A DNA stretch of 11,465 nt from BMS3Abin12 sp964487445 (GTDB lineage Bacteria > Pseudomonadota > Gammaproteobacteria > 21-64-14). Below, piece by piece: positions 1-5,666 of the stretch; the first letter of the stretch is position 1; each line of letters begins with the position of its first letter. The stretch covers positions 1 through 11,465 of the forward strand of contig CAZAQG010000074.1 of NCBI GenBank assembly GCA_964487445.1. The letters are read 5' to 3'. The translations under genes and the position numbers were made by a program. Below the pieces are notes generated by a model. The model did not search any database. It worked only from the letters and a program-made list of their open reading frames with translations, and was not told the DNA's origin.

Positions 1-123
1 GAACCGGCTCACCCACTGCCCACGTTCAGGCTCATCTCTGAATTGGAAAGGACTCGTATCGCCGATCCGCCCGAGCGACCCTTTGACATGACCCACAAGA
101 TCCTGAATACTTAAATCAGGCAT
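1..123 (-). CDS. partial hypothetical protein, N-terminus only (runs off left edge)
   Basis: Reading leftward, an ATG at 123 opens a frame of 41 codons with no stop before the window edge. The protein begins MPDLSIQDLVGHVKGSLGRI and continues to ...GQWVSRF. A GGA lies 8 bases before the ATG, a modest ribosome binding site. Codon use is less GC-biased than in the housekeeping genes to the right (TTA, AGT and ATT appear early), and the residue mix looks like real protein. I do not recognise the family, and 41 residues give no domain. A candidate structured RNA at 139-239 lies directly upstream and would be in its leader. The frame could be spurious, but 41 open codons with a reasonable start at the edge make a partial gene the better guess. 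Confidence 0.4.
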   Translation of the reverse strand, partial: MPDLSIQDLVGHVKGSLGRIGDTSPFQFRDEPERGQWVSRF

Positions 124-605
124 TGATCAGTTCCAGGGAAGGAAGCAAAGAGGGGCAGGGACGCCCACCACCAACGGGTCCGCAGCCGACACCGTCCAGG
201 GGCTGCGCAGAGTTTCCGAACGGTGTGTCTTTCTTCCTTTTTTCCAGCAGCCCATGGACCGCCGGGCGAATGCCGGCATCCGTGGCAAAGGGGGGGGGAC
301 GCTCGTCCGGCCGCGCCCGGCACCCGCCGGCGGCGGCAGCGGGCTGCGCGGCGCACTCGGACCAAGGCACTATGAAGTGCCCGCCGCGACAATGACAGGC
401 GCCGTGCGTCATGCCTCCGGCAACGAACCCGGGCCCAACGGCGCCCCGCGGGCCGTCGTACGCGCTTGGAAGCGCAACGTGGATTTCCTCGCCCGCCGTC
501 CCAAGGCCGGACGGTGATCGGTGCGCAGCGCCGGCGCCCGATCGCGCCGCCCGGCGCATCGCCTCTATCCCACCCGCGCACCGCGCCTTCCTCTATGATC
601 GCATC
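124..605. other. 482-base gene-free stretch
   Basis: This stretch separates the leftward partial frame (start 123) from the rightward DedA-family gene (start 606), so any promoters of the two divergent genes should lie here. I see no convincing -35/-10 pair. Its left part (124-245) has a structured stretch and a T-rich tract. Its right part is very GC-rich, with a run of nine G at 290-298. Open frames cross it on both strands, but they have low-complexity Arg/Pro/Ala/Gly composition typical of high-GC shadow frames and no family resemblance, so I call no gene here. Confidence 0.6.
139..239. ncRNA. candidate structured RNA with interleaved stems (pseudoknot-like), family unknown
   Basis: Three sets of complementary segments nest or interleave within about 100 bases. 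The outer stem pairs 139-145 with 233-239 (7 bp) and, after one bulged C at 146, 147-151 with 228-232 (5 bp). Inside it, 153-156 pairs with 163-166. Stem 181-187/201-207 (7 bp) interleaves with stem 189-195/220-226 (7 bp), the order expected of an H-type pseudoknot. Read on the plus strand, the first crossing loop is 1 base (188) and the last is 12 bases (208-219), which suits a pseudoknot, and six T follow at 238-243. Read on the minus strand, the element would be a 5' leader ending about 16 bases before the ATG at 123. The strand is therefore undecided. Motifs of the common riboswitch classes I checked by eye are absent. Chance pairing in GC-rich DNA is a real alternative. Confidence 0.3.
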
Positions 606-1223
606 ATGATCGATCGGATCCTGACCGGGATGGCCGGCATCATCCTGACGACCATCGCACACCTCGGGTACACCGGAATCGTGCTGCTGATGGCCGTGGA
701 AAGCGCATGCATCCCCCTGCCCTCGGAGATCATCCTTCCGTTCTCCGGCTACCTGGTCTATCAGGGCACGCTGAACCTGTGGGGGGTCGGAATCGCGGGG
801 GCGGTGGGCTGCGTCCTCGGCTCGCTGGTCGCCTATTACGCGGGCGCCCGGGGCGGGCGCCCGGCGCTGGAGCGATACGGGCGTTACCTGCTCATCTCCC
901 GGCACGATCTGGAACTGGCGGACCGCTGGTTCCAACGCCACGGCGACATCACGATCTTCGTCGCGCGACTCCTCCCGGTGGTGCGAACCTTCATCGCCCT
1001 GCCCGCCGGAGTGGCCCGAATGGACCTGCCCCGCTTCATCGCCTATACCTTTGCAGGCTCCCTGCTCTGGAGCCTCGGCTTGGCGTGGATCGGTCTCAAG
1101 CTCGGCGAACACTGGGATACCCTGGGCGGATACTTCCACCGCTTCGACGCACTGATCGCGGGTACGTTGCTGCTGGCGGCGGCTTGGTATGTGCGCCGCC
1201 ACCTGCGCAGCGGCAGGGAATGA
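606..1223 (+). CDS. DedA-family (SNARE-associated/VTT domain) inner-membrane protein
   Basis: The product is a 205-residue integral membrane protein of the DedA family. Members such as Escherichia coli YqjA and YghB support membrane homeostasis, proton-dependent transport and lipid handling; the substrate of this member is unknown. The family signatures are present. Residues 32-41 read ESACIPLPSE, with acidic E32 and E41 around the P.P motif. Residues 119-138 carry the F.AR..P..R block with R121 and R127, the counterparts of arginines essential in YqjA. Hydrophobic segments lie near 10-31, 44-78, 143-165 and 183-196. The start at 606 is chosen because similarity begins at MIDRIL; the frame is open upstream to 411, but that part is low-complexity. 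No strong ribosome binding site precedes 606, and an ATG at 630 is an alternative. It is convergent with the DsrE-like gene. Confidence 0.9.
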   Translation: MIDRILTGMAGIILTTIAHLGYTGIVLLMAVESACIPLPSEIILPFSGYLVYQGTLNLWGVGIAGAVGCVLGSLVAYYAGARGGRPALERYGRYLLISRHDLELADRWFQRHGDITIFVARLLPVVRTFIALPAGVARMDLPRFIAYTFAGSLLWSLGLAWIGLKLGEHWDTLGGYFHRFDALIAGTLLLAAAWYVRRHLRSGRE

Positions 1224-1238
1224 AGTGTCGTAGAAATA

Positions 1239-1251
1239 CTCCGCTTCGGAG
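1239..1251. terminator. small hairpin after the DedA-family gene
   Basis: A 5-bp perfect stem (CTCCG/CGGAG) with a 3-base loop lies 15 bases past the DedA-family stop codon. No T-tract follows, so it is not a classical intrinsic terminator. With the palindrome at 1263-1282 it may help separate the two convergent genes. Confidence 0.25.
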
Positions 1252-1262
1252 CGCACGGGCGG

Positions 1263-1282
1263 GCGACGGAGGCCTCCGTCGC
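1263..1282. terminator. perfect 20-base palindrome between convergent genes
   Basis: The sequence GCGACGGAGGCCTCCGTCGC equals its own reverse complement. It sits in the 70-base gap between the stop codons of the DedA-family gene (plus) and the DsrE-like gene (minus). As RNA from either strand it folds to an 8-bp stem with a GGCC loop, so a bidirectional terminator or 3'-end stabiliser is likely. Neither side has a T-run, which weakens the terminator reading; a protein-binding dyad is the alternative. Confidence 0.4.
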
Positions 1283-1293
1283 ACACGGACGTT

Positions 1294-1647
1294 CTAGAGC
1301 GCCACCACCTGATCACTGTCCCGCAACCAGCCCATCAACGACTTCATCGACCCCCGCCGGATTCCGGAGACCAGTTCCGCCTCGGAAATCGCATGGCCGT
1401 CCAGCGCCATCCCGCAGGCACAAACCTCCAAGCCGCAGTCGATCAACTCGGTCAGCAACTGTTCGAGATCGACGAGCCCTTCCGGAACCCGACGGCCGCG
1501 GCGCGCCAGCTCCACACCGTCGTCCAACAGGTGAACGCGCACCGCAAGATCCTCCGTCAGGGCCGCACCCGCCAATCGCAACCCATCCCAGGCCTTGTTG
1601 TCTCCGCTGTAAGGCGCATTCTGGATGACGATCGTAATCCCGCCCAT
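1294..1647 (-). CDS. DsrE-like (DsrE/YchN-family) protein
   Basis: The product is a 117-residue soluble protein of the DsrE/DsrF-like fold, a family that includes sulfurtransferase subunits (TusD, DsrE) and YchN-type proteins. It opens with MGGITIVIQNAPYSGDNKAW, a beta strand followed by the helix-initiating loop typical of the fold. An AL....V.VHLLDDGV block follows at about 29-45, and C76-x-C78 (CACG) stands where family members carry the reactive cysteine; C71 is nearby. It ends with a W.....D.V motif (107-115). The start at 1647 is preceded by GGAG at a 7-base spacing, which beats an in-frame codon nine residues upstream. No Tus or Dsr partner genes are visible, so a role in sulfur relay is inference. 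It lies downstream of the purA-distal inverted-repeat element and is convergent with the DedA-family gene. Confidence 0.8.
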   Translation of the reverse strand: MGGITIVIQNAPYSGDNKAWDGLRLAGAALTEDLAVRVHLLDDGVELARRGRRVPEGLVDLEQLLTELIDCGLEVCACGMALDGHAISEAELVSGIRRGSMKSLMGWLRDSDQVVAL

Positions 1648-1740
1648 ATCGGATCTCCGCGGACAACGTCGCACAGGAAGATACGCCCGGCCCCGCCTCC
1701 ACCCCGTAGCGGCGCGCCTGCGAACGTCCTTAAAAAAAGC

Positions 1741-1774
1741 ACCATGGGGTCAGGCTTGACTTATGGGCATTCGT
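1741..1774 (+). repeat. left arm of the 34-base perfect inverted repeat
   Basis: This arm matches the reverse complement of 1930-1963 at all 34 positions. Complementarity breaks at 1740/1964 outside and 1775/1929 inside, though a looser match continues inward for about 6 bases. Confidence 0.9.
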
Positions 1775-1929
1775 TGTTCCGGAAGCGAAAGACTTGGCGC
1801 TGACCGATCCGGCTACGCACCTGGGACGGAAACAGTCCGGGCTCGATCAAGCTGCCGGCCGATTGCATCAACGGAAAACCAGGGGACTTTGGATCGAAGA
1901 ACGGCTTGATGGAATTGGAAGGAATCTCT

Positions 1930-1963
1930 ACGAATGCCCATAAGTCAAGCCTGACCCCATGGT
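1930..1963 (-). repeat. right arm of the 34-base perfect inverted repeat
   Basis: This is the reverse complement of 1741-1774. Its outermost base (1963) is also the third base of the purA TGA stop codon (1965-1963 on the minus strand). Confidence 0.9.
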
Positions 1964-3255
1964 CAACTGAACGGATCGCGCAGGATGATCGTATCGTCGC
2001 GCTCCGGTCCCGTGGAGATGATGTCCACGGGCGTGTCCACCACCTCTTCGATGCGCTTGAGATAGGCACGCGCGTTGGCCGGCAGCCGGTCGTAGCGCTC
2101 CACCCCCACCGTCGATTCCTTCCAGCCGGGCAGATCTTCGTAGACTGGGACGCAGTCGGCAATCGCCTCGGCGCCGACCGGGGGCGTGACGCGTTCCATG
2201 CCCGCGCAGCGGTAACCCTTGCACAGCCGGATGGTATCCAGTCCGTCGAGTACGTCGAGTTTGGTGATGCACAGTCCGGAGACGCTGTTGATCCGGATCG
2301 AGCGCCGTAGCGCGACCGCGTCGAACCAGCCGCAGCGGCGCGGACGCCCGGTGGTGGCACCGAATTCCTGGCCGCGACGTGCGAGGTGCCCGCCCATGGC
2401 GTCGAGCAGTTCGGTGGGGAACGGTCCGGCGCCGACACGCGTGGTATAGGCCTTGGTGATACCCAGTACGTAGTCGAGATGGCGCGGGCCGACGCCGGTG
2501 CCGGTGGACGCACCGCCGGCAGTGGTGTTCGATGAGGTCACGAACGGGTAGGTGCCGTGGTCGATATCGAGCAGCGTGCCCTGCGCCCCTTCGAAGAGCA
2601 CCGATTCCCCGCGCGCCTGGTAGCCGTACAGGAGTTCCGGTACGTCCGCGACCAGCGGGCGCAGCCGATCGGCGAGCGCCAGCGTCTCCTCGAGCACCTG
2701 CCGGAAGTCCACCGGGTCGCTCTTGTAGTAGTGCTGCAACGCGAAGTTGTGGGCGTCGAGCACCTCGCCGAGTTTGGCCGCGAAACGCTCGCGATGGAAC
2801 AGGTCACCGAGGCGCAACGCGCGACGCGCCACCTTGTCTTCGTAGGCCGGCCCGATCCCGCGCCCGGTGGTCCCGATCGCGGCCTTGCCGCGCGCGCGTT
2901 CGCGGGCGTGGTCCAGGGCGACATGATAGGAGAGGATCAGCGGGCAGGCCTCGCTGATGGCCAGCCGCTCGTGCGCCGGGACACCGCCGGCCGCCAGCAT
3001 GTCCATCTCTTCGAGGAGCGCCTGCGGCGAGAGCACCACACCGTTGCCGATCAGGCACTGCACGCCCTCGCGCAGGATCCCGGAAGGGATCAGGTGCAGG
3101 ACCGTCTTGCGTCCATCGATCACCAGGGTGTGCCCGGCGTTGTGTCCGCCCTGAAAGCGCACCACGGCGGCGACCCGCTCGGTGAGCAGATCGACCACCT
3201 TGCCCTTGCCCTCGTCGCCCCACTGGGTACCGACCACGACTACATTCTTGCCCAT
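1963..3255 (-). CDS. purA: adenylosuccinate synthase PurA
   Basis: PurA joins IMP and aspartate with GTP to form adenylosuccinate, the first committed step from IMP to AMP, in the cytosol. The 430 residues match the family length (E. coli about 432). Diagnostic blocks appear in order: VGTQWGDEGKGK at 8-19 with catalytic D14; GGHNAGHT at 36-43 with catalytic H42; TTGRGIGPAYEDK at 129-141; FEGAQGTLLDID at 221-232; SSNTTAGGASTGTG at 241-254; GATTGRPRRCGW (aspartate loop) at 299-310; and TKLDVLDGLD (guanine binding) at 331-340. The ATG at 3255 has AGAGG just upstream. An inverted-repeat element begins at the last base of its stop codon. The 89-base gap to hisZ holds a possible promoter, so purA may be transcribed separately as well as by read-through from the upstream block. 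Confidence 0.98.
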   Translation of the reverse strand: MGKNVVVVGTQWGDEGKGKVVDLLTERVAAVVRFQGGHNAGHTLVIDGRKTVLHLIPSGILREGVQCLIGNGVVLSPQALLEEMDMLAAGGVPAHERLAISEACPLILSYHVALDHARERARGKAAIGTTGRGIGPAYEDKVARRALRLGDLFHRERFAAKLGEVLDAHNFALQHYYKSDPVDFRQVLEETLALADRLRPLVADVPELLYGYQARGESVLFEGAQGTLLDIDHGTYPFVTSSNTTAGGASTGTGVGPRHLDYVLGITKAYTTRVGAGPFPTELLDAMGGHLARRGQEFGATTGRPRRCGWFDAVALRRSIRINSVSGLCITKLDVLDGLDTIRLCKGYRCAGMERVTPPVGAEAIADCVPVYEDLPGWKESTVGVERYDRLPANARAYLKRIEEVVDTPVDIISTGPERDDTIILRDPFS

Positions 3256-3292
3256 CAGACCTCTTCCCGGCTGCCCCGCTCACCGCCGCCGC

Positions 3293-3321
3293 ATACTACG
3301 CGTGTCCCACGGCGCGGACAA
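3293..3321 (-). promoter_or_regulatory. possible sigma-70-type promoter of purA
   Basis: On the minus strand TTGTCC (3321-3316) and TAGTAT (3298-3293) are separated by exactly 17 bases; each matches the consensus at 4 of 6 positions. Transcription would start near 3286, giving a leader of about 30 bases before the purA ATG. The -35 hexamer overlaps the hairpin at 3308-3332. Confidence 0.35.
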
Positions 3322-3332
3322 ATCCGACCGTG
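3308..3332 (-). other. hairpin in the hisZ-purA gap
   Basis: CACGG (3308-3312) pairs with CCGTG (3328-3332) and CGGA (3315-3318) with TCCG (3323-3326), leaving a 4-base loop. It begins 13 bases past the hisZ stop codon. No T-tract follows, so it is more likely a 3'-end stabiliser or weak Rho-independent pause than a terminator. A protein-binding dyad near the purA promoter is also possible. Confidence 0.35.
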
Positions 3333-3344
3333 CCGCGGGGTGTG

Positions 3345-4529
3345 TTATAGGGGCTCTACGTGCCATTCGCCGTCGCGTTCGACGAGCCGGCGGTCGCAAC
3401 CCATCTCGGCGGCACCGCCGGCCTGTCCCGGCAACACCGAGACGACCCGTTCGCCGGTCGCGCGCAACTCGTGCATTCGTGCCTGCAACGCCGGGCCGTC
3501 CCCCCAGGGTGCGAAGATCCCGCCCGCAGCCGCCTCCGGCCCGTCCGAACCCAGCGCGACGAGGTGCTGCAGATCGGCGCTGAATCCGGTGGCGGCACGC
3601 GCGCGGCCGAAGACCCGGCCGATCCCGTCGTAGCGTCCGCCGCGCGCCACCTCCTGCCCGTATCTCGGTGTGAAGGCGGCGAACACCACGCCGGTCTGGT
3701 AATGATAGCCGCGCAGCTCCGCCAGATCGAAATAGAGCGGCAGCCCGGGGCGGCGCGCGCGCAGTGCGGCGGCGATGGCACGCAGTTCCGCGAGCGCCTC
3801 GCCGACCCCGTGCCGGGCCTCGCGCAGCGCCGCCTGCGCCTCGTCCAGGCACTCCTCGCCGCCGTTCCATTCCGCCAGACCCGCGAGCCCGCGGCGTGCG
3901 GCGCCGCGCACACCGTAACCCTCGAGCAGCGCGCCCAGTTCCGGCAGCGCCTTGCGTTGCAGGGCATCGAACAGCGTCGCCTCCTGCTCCGCGTTCAGGC
4001 CCGCGGCGCGCGCCAACCCGCGGTAGATACCGACGTGACCGAGGTCGACGTGCAGGTCCGGGACCCCGGTGAGTTCCAGGGTCTCCAGCATCAGGCACAG
4101 GATCTCCACATCGCTCTCGATCCCGGTGTGACCGTAGAGTTCGGCCCCGACCTGCAGCGGACTGCGCGAGCCGCCGAATTCCTCGGGGCGGGTGCGCAAT
4201 ACCCGGTCGAGATAGCACAGACGTACCGGCGCCTCCCGCTGGAGGCGATGGGCATCGATGCGCGCCACCTGCGGCGTGATATCCGCGCGCACACCCATCA
4301 GCCGTCCGGTGAGTTGGTCGGTGAGCTTGAAAGTCTGCAGGTCCAAGTCACCGCCCATCCCGGTGAGCAGCGACTCCAGGTATTCGATCAGCGGAGGCGT
4401 GACCAGCTCGTAGCCCCAGCCCCGGTAGAGATCCAGCAGGCGCCGGCGCAATCCCTCGACACGCGCAGCGCGCGGCGGAAGCAATTCTTCGATGCCTTCC
4501 GGCAGCAGCCAGCGGTCCTGGTCGATCAT
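3345..4529 (-). CDS. hisZ: ATP phosphoribosyltransferase regulatory subunit HisZ
   Basis: HisZ is a catalytically inactive HisRS paralogue that binds the short form of HisG and is needed for the first step of histidine biosynthesis and its feedback inhibition. The 394 residues show the class II synthetase-like core: WLLPEGIEELLPP at 7-19; motif-2-like VRLCYLDRVLRTRPEEFG at 102-119 with GAELYG at 128-133; YFDLAELRGYHYQTGVVF at 266-283; and GGRYDGI at 297-303. The C-terminus GCDRRLVERDGEWHV is typical of HisZ, and no anticodon-binding domain follows. ATG 4529 is chosen because AGGA lies 7 bases upstream and family similarity begins there; an upstream in-frame start at 4640 adds a Cys-rich stretch lying over the DUF2065 gene. 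The gap to that gene is 34 bases. The presence of HisZ predicts a short HisG elsewhere in the genome. Confidence 0.95.
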   Translation of the reverse strand: MIDQDRWLLPEGIEELLPPRAARVEGLRRRLLDLYRGWGYELVTPPLIEYLESLLTGMGGDLDLQTFKLTDQLTGRLMGVRADITPQVARIDAHRLQREAPVRLCYLDRVLRTRPEEFGGSRSPLQVGAELYGHTGIESDVEILCLMLETLELTGVPDLHVDLGHVGIYRGLARAAGLNAEQEATLFDALQRKALPELGALLEGYGVRGAARRGLAGLAEWNGGEECLDEAQAALREARHGVGEALAELRAIAAALRARRPGLPLYFDLAELRGYHYQTGVVFAAFTPRYGQEVARGGRYDGIGRVFGRARAATGFSADLQHLVALGSDGPEAAAGGIFAPWGDGPALQARMHELRATGERVVSVLPGQAGGAAEMGCDRRLVERDGEWHVEPL

Positions 4530-4563
4530 GGTCCGATCCTGAATGGGTCCCGCCGTGCGAGCG

Positions 4564-4749
4564 TCACTTGGCGGCATACAACAGAAGCACGCCGCCGAGC
4601 ATGCTGAACAGCCCGCACAGACGCAGCACCCGCGGCTCAAGGCACGCCGCCCGTTCCAGGGCCCGGCGCAGCGCCTCGGGGTTCAGGAACGGCAGGATCC
4701 CTTCGATCACCAGCATCAACGCGATCGCCGAGAGCAGATTATGCCACAT
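4564..4749 (-). CDS. DUF2065 (YjeT-type) small membrane protein
   Basis: This is a 61-residue protein with two hydrophobic segments, about 4-21 and 42-59, joined by a short charged linker containing NPEALRRALE and LEPRVLR. The pattern MWHNLLSAIALMLVIEGILP matches the DUF2065/YjeT family, whose gene almost always sits next to hflC and purA in gammaproteobacteria. Its function is not known; the setting suggests a link to the HflKC-FtsH membrane protease complex. GAGG lies 6 bases before the ATG. It lies 38 bases after hflC and 34 before hisZ, consistent with one transcript. Confidence 0.88.
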   Translation of the reverse strand: MWHNLLSAIALMLVIEGILPFLNPEALRRALERAACLEPRVLRLCGLFSMLGGVLLLYAAK

Positions 4750-4787
4750 GGGTCAGCCTCGCAGGAGACCCCCGACGGCGCCGCCCC

Positions 4788-5666
4788 TCAGCGCCTGCCC
4801 CCGGCGGCGCTCTGGAAGTAGCGGAACAGCTCGCTGTTCGGTTGCAGCACCAGCGTACTGTCCTTGCCGCTGAAGATCCGTCGGTAGGCCTGCATGCTGC
4901 GATCGAACGAGTAGAACGTCTTGTCCTTGCTGTAGGCCTTGGCGTAGATCTCGGTGGCCGTGGCATCCCCGGCGCCGCGAATCTTGGCCGCATCGCGTTC
5001 GGCGTCGGCGAGGATGATGGTGCGCTGACGGTCGGCCCCGGCGCGGATACGCTCGGCGGTCTCTTTGCCGCGCGCCCGGAACTCGCGCGCGACGCGCTCG
5101 CGTTCGGCCTTCATACGCTGAAACACCGACTGGCTCACCGCCGCAGGGAGATTGATCTGCTTGATGCGCACGTCGAGGATGGAGATGCCGAGACTGGCGA
5201 CCTTCTTGTTGGCCAGACGGGTCATGGTGTCCATGACCTGCGAGCGCTCGCCGGAGATCACTTCCTGGATGGTACGCACACCGAACTCGTCGCGCAGCCC
5301 GTTCTTGATGATCTGATCGAGTCGAGCCGCGGCCTGCTGCTCATCGCCGCTGGCCGCCTTGTAGAAGGTGGCCGGGTTGTTGATCCTCCACATCACGAAC
5401 GCGTCGACGATGACGTTCTTCTTCTCGCTGGTGAACAGCCGCTCGGGCCGCACATCGAGCGTGAGGATGCGGGTATCGAATTTCCGGACGCGGTTGTAGA
5501 ACGGAACCTTGAAGTGCAGGCCCGGCCCGACGTCGGTGCGCATGATCTCGCCGAGCCGGAGCAGGATCGCACGCTGCCACTGACCGACCGTGTATACGGA
5601 ATTCAGGCCCAGCACCACCAGCACCAGAGCCAGGATCAGTCCGATCGCCTTACCCTGCTGCCCCAT
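4788..5666 (-). CDS. hflC: FtsH protease modulator HflC
   Basis: HflC forms with HflK a large membrane-anchored, periplasm-facing SPFH/prohibitin-type complex that encloses FtsH and tunes its proteolysis. The 292 residues start with a single N-terminal anchor (about 6-25, IGLILALVLVVLGLNSVYTV). The SPFH domain follows, including LRLGE, GPGLHFKVPF (47-56) and RILTLDVRPE (66-75). A charged helical region rich in ERERVAREFRARG and AERDAAKIRGAGDA (188-234) is the coiled-coil part, and YSFDRSMQAYRRIF (252-265) and LVLQPNSELFRYF (272-284) close the protein, as in the family. Its ATG overlaps the hflK TGA as TGATG, which implies translational coupling and equal subunit amounts. A GGGGGA lies 7 bases upstream, inside hflK. 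Confidence 0.97.
   Translation of the reverse strand: MGQQGKAIGLILALVLVVLGLNSVYTVGQWQRAILLRLGEIMRTDVGPGLHFKVPFYNRVRKFDTRILTLDVRPERLFTSEKKNVIVDAFVMWRINNPATFYKAASGDEQQAAARLDQIIKNGLRDEFGVRTIQEVISGERSQVMDTMTRLANKKVASLGISILDVRIKQINLPAAVSQSVFQRMKAERERVAREFRARGKETAERIRAGADRQRTIILADAERDAAKIRGAGDATATEIYAKAYSKDKTFYSFDRSMQAYRRIFSGKDSTLVLQPNSELFRYFQSAAGGRR

Larger units (their letters stand above)
1732..1963 (-). terminator. possible terminator for purA formed by inverted repeat plus T7 tract
   Basis: For RNA leaving purA leftward, the two arms at 1963-1930 and 1774-1741 would form a 34-bp stem around a 155-base loop. This is followed after GC by seven U (1738-1732). Stem plus U-run resembles an oversized intrinsic terminator. 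The loop is far larger than usual, so co-transcriptional folding may be too slow. The T7 may instead be left from a terminator that existed before the element arrived. Confidence 0.3.
1741..1963. mobile_element. 223-base inverted-repeat (MITE/REP-like) element
   Basis: Two 34-base arms, 1741-1774 and 1930-1963, are perfect reverse complements and enclose 155 bases. The arms contain the motif CCATGGGGTCAGGCTTGACT. Similar GGGGTCAG...CTGACCCC ends occur around repeats mobilised by Y1/RAYT-type transposases in other proteobacteria; that is recollection, not a search. No transposase is encoded; the interior has only a 48-codon plus-strand frame (1763-1909) with no recognised family. The right end supplies the last base of the purA stop codon, so the element docks exactly on that gene without truncating it. 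No clear target-site duplication is visible. It could be a non-autonomous mobile repeat or a remnant of a larger insertion. Confidence 0.6.

Noticed and set aside
131..160. GGAAGGAAGCA resembling the conserved tip of 4.5S signal recognition particle RNA
   Set aside because: The flanking bases that pair in SRP RNA are missing and this segment pairs instead with 228-239.
411..605. 65-codon upstream extension of the DedA-family frame
   Set aside because: Low-complexity Pro/Ala/Arg sequence; family similarity begins at the ATG at 606.
111..1316. 401-codon minus-strand open frame antisense to the DedA-family gene
   Set aside because: Arg/Gly/Ala/His-rich with no domain; a high-GC shadow of a clearly recognisable plus-strand gene.
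1763..1909. 48-codon plus-strand frame inside the inverted-repeat element
   Set aside because: No ribosome binding site, starts within the repeat arm, no family resemblance.
4530..4640. N-terminal extension of HisZ, Cys-rich (about 37 residues)
   Set aside because: It overlaps the DUF2065 gene, is not a HisZ feature, and the ATG at 4529 has a good ribosome binding site.
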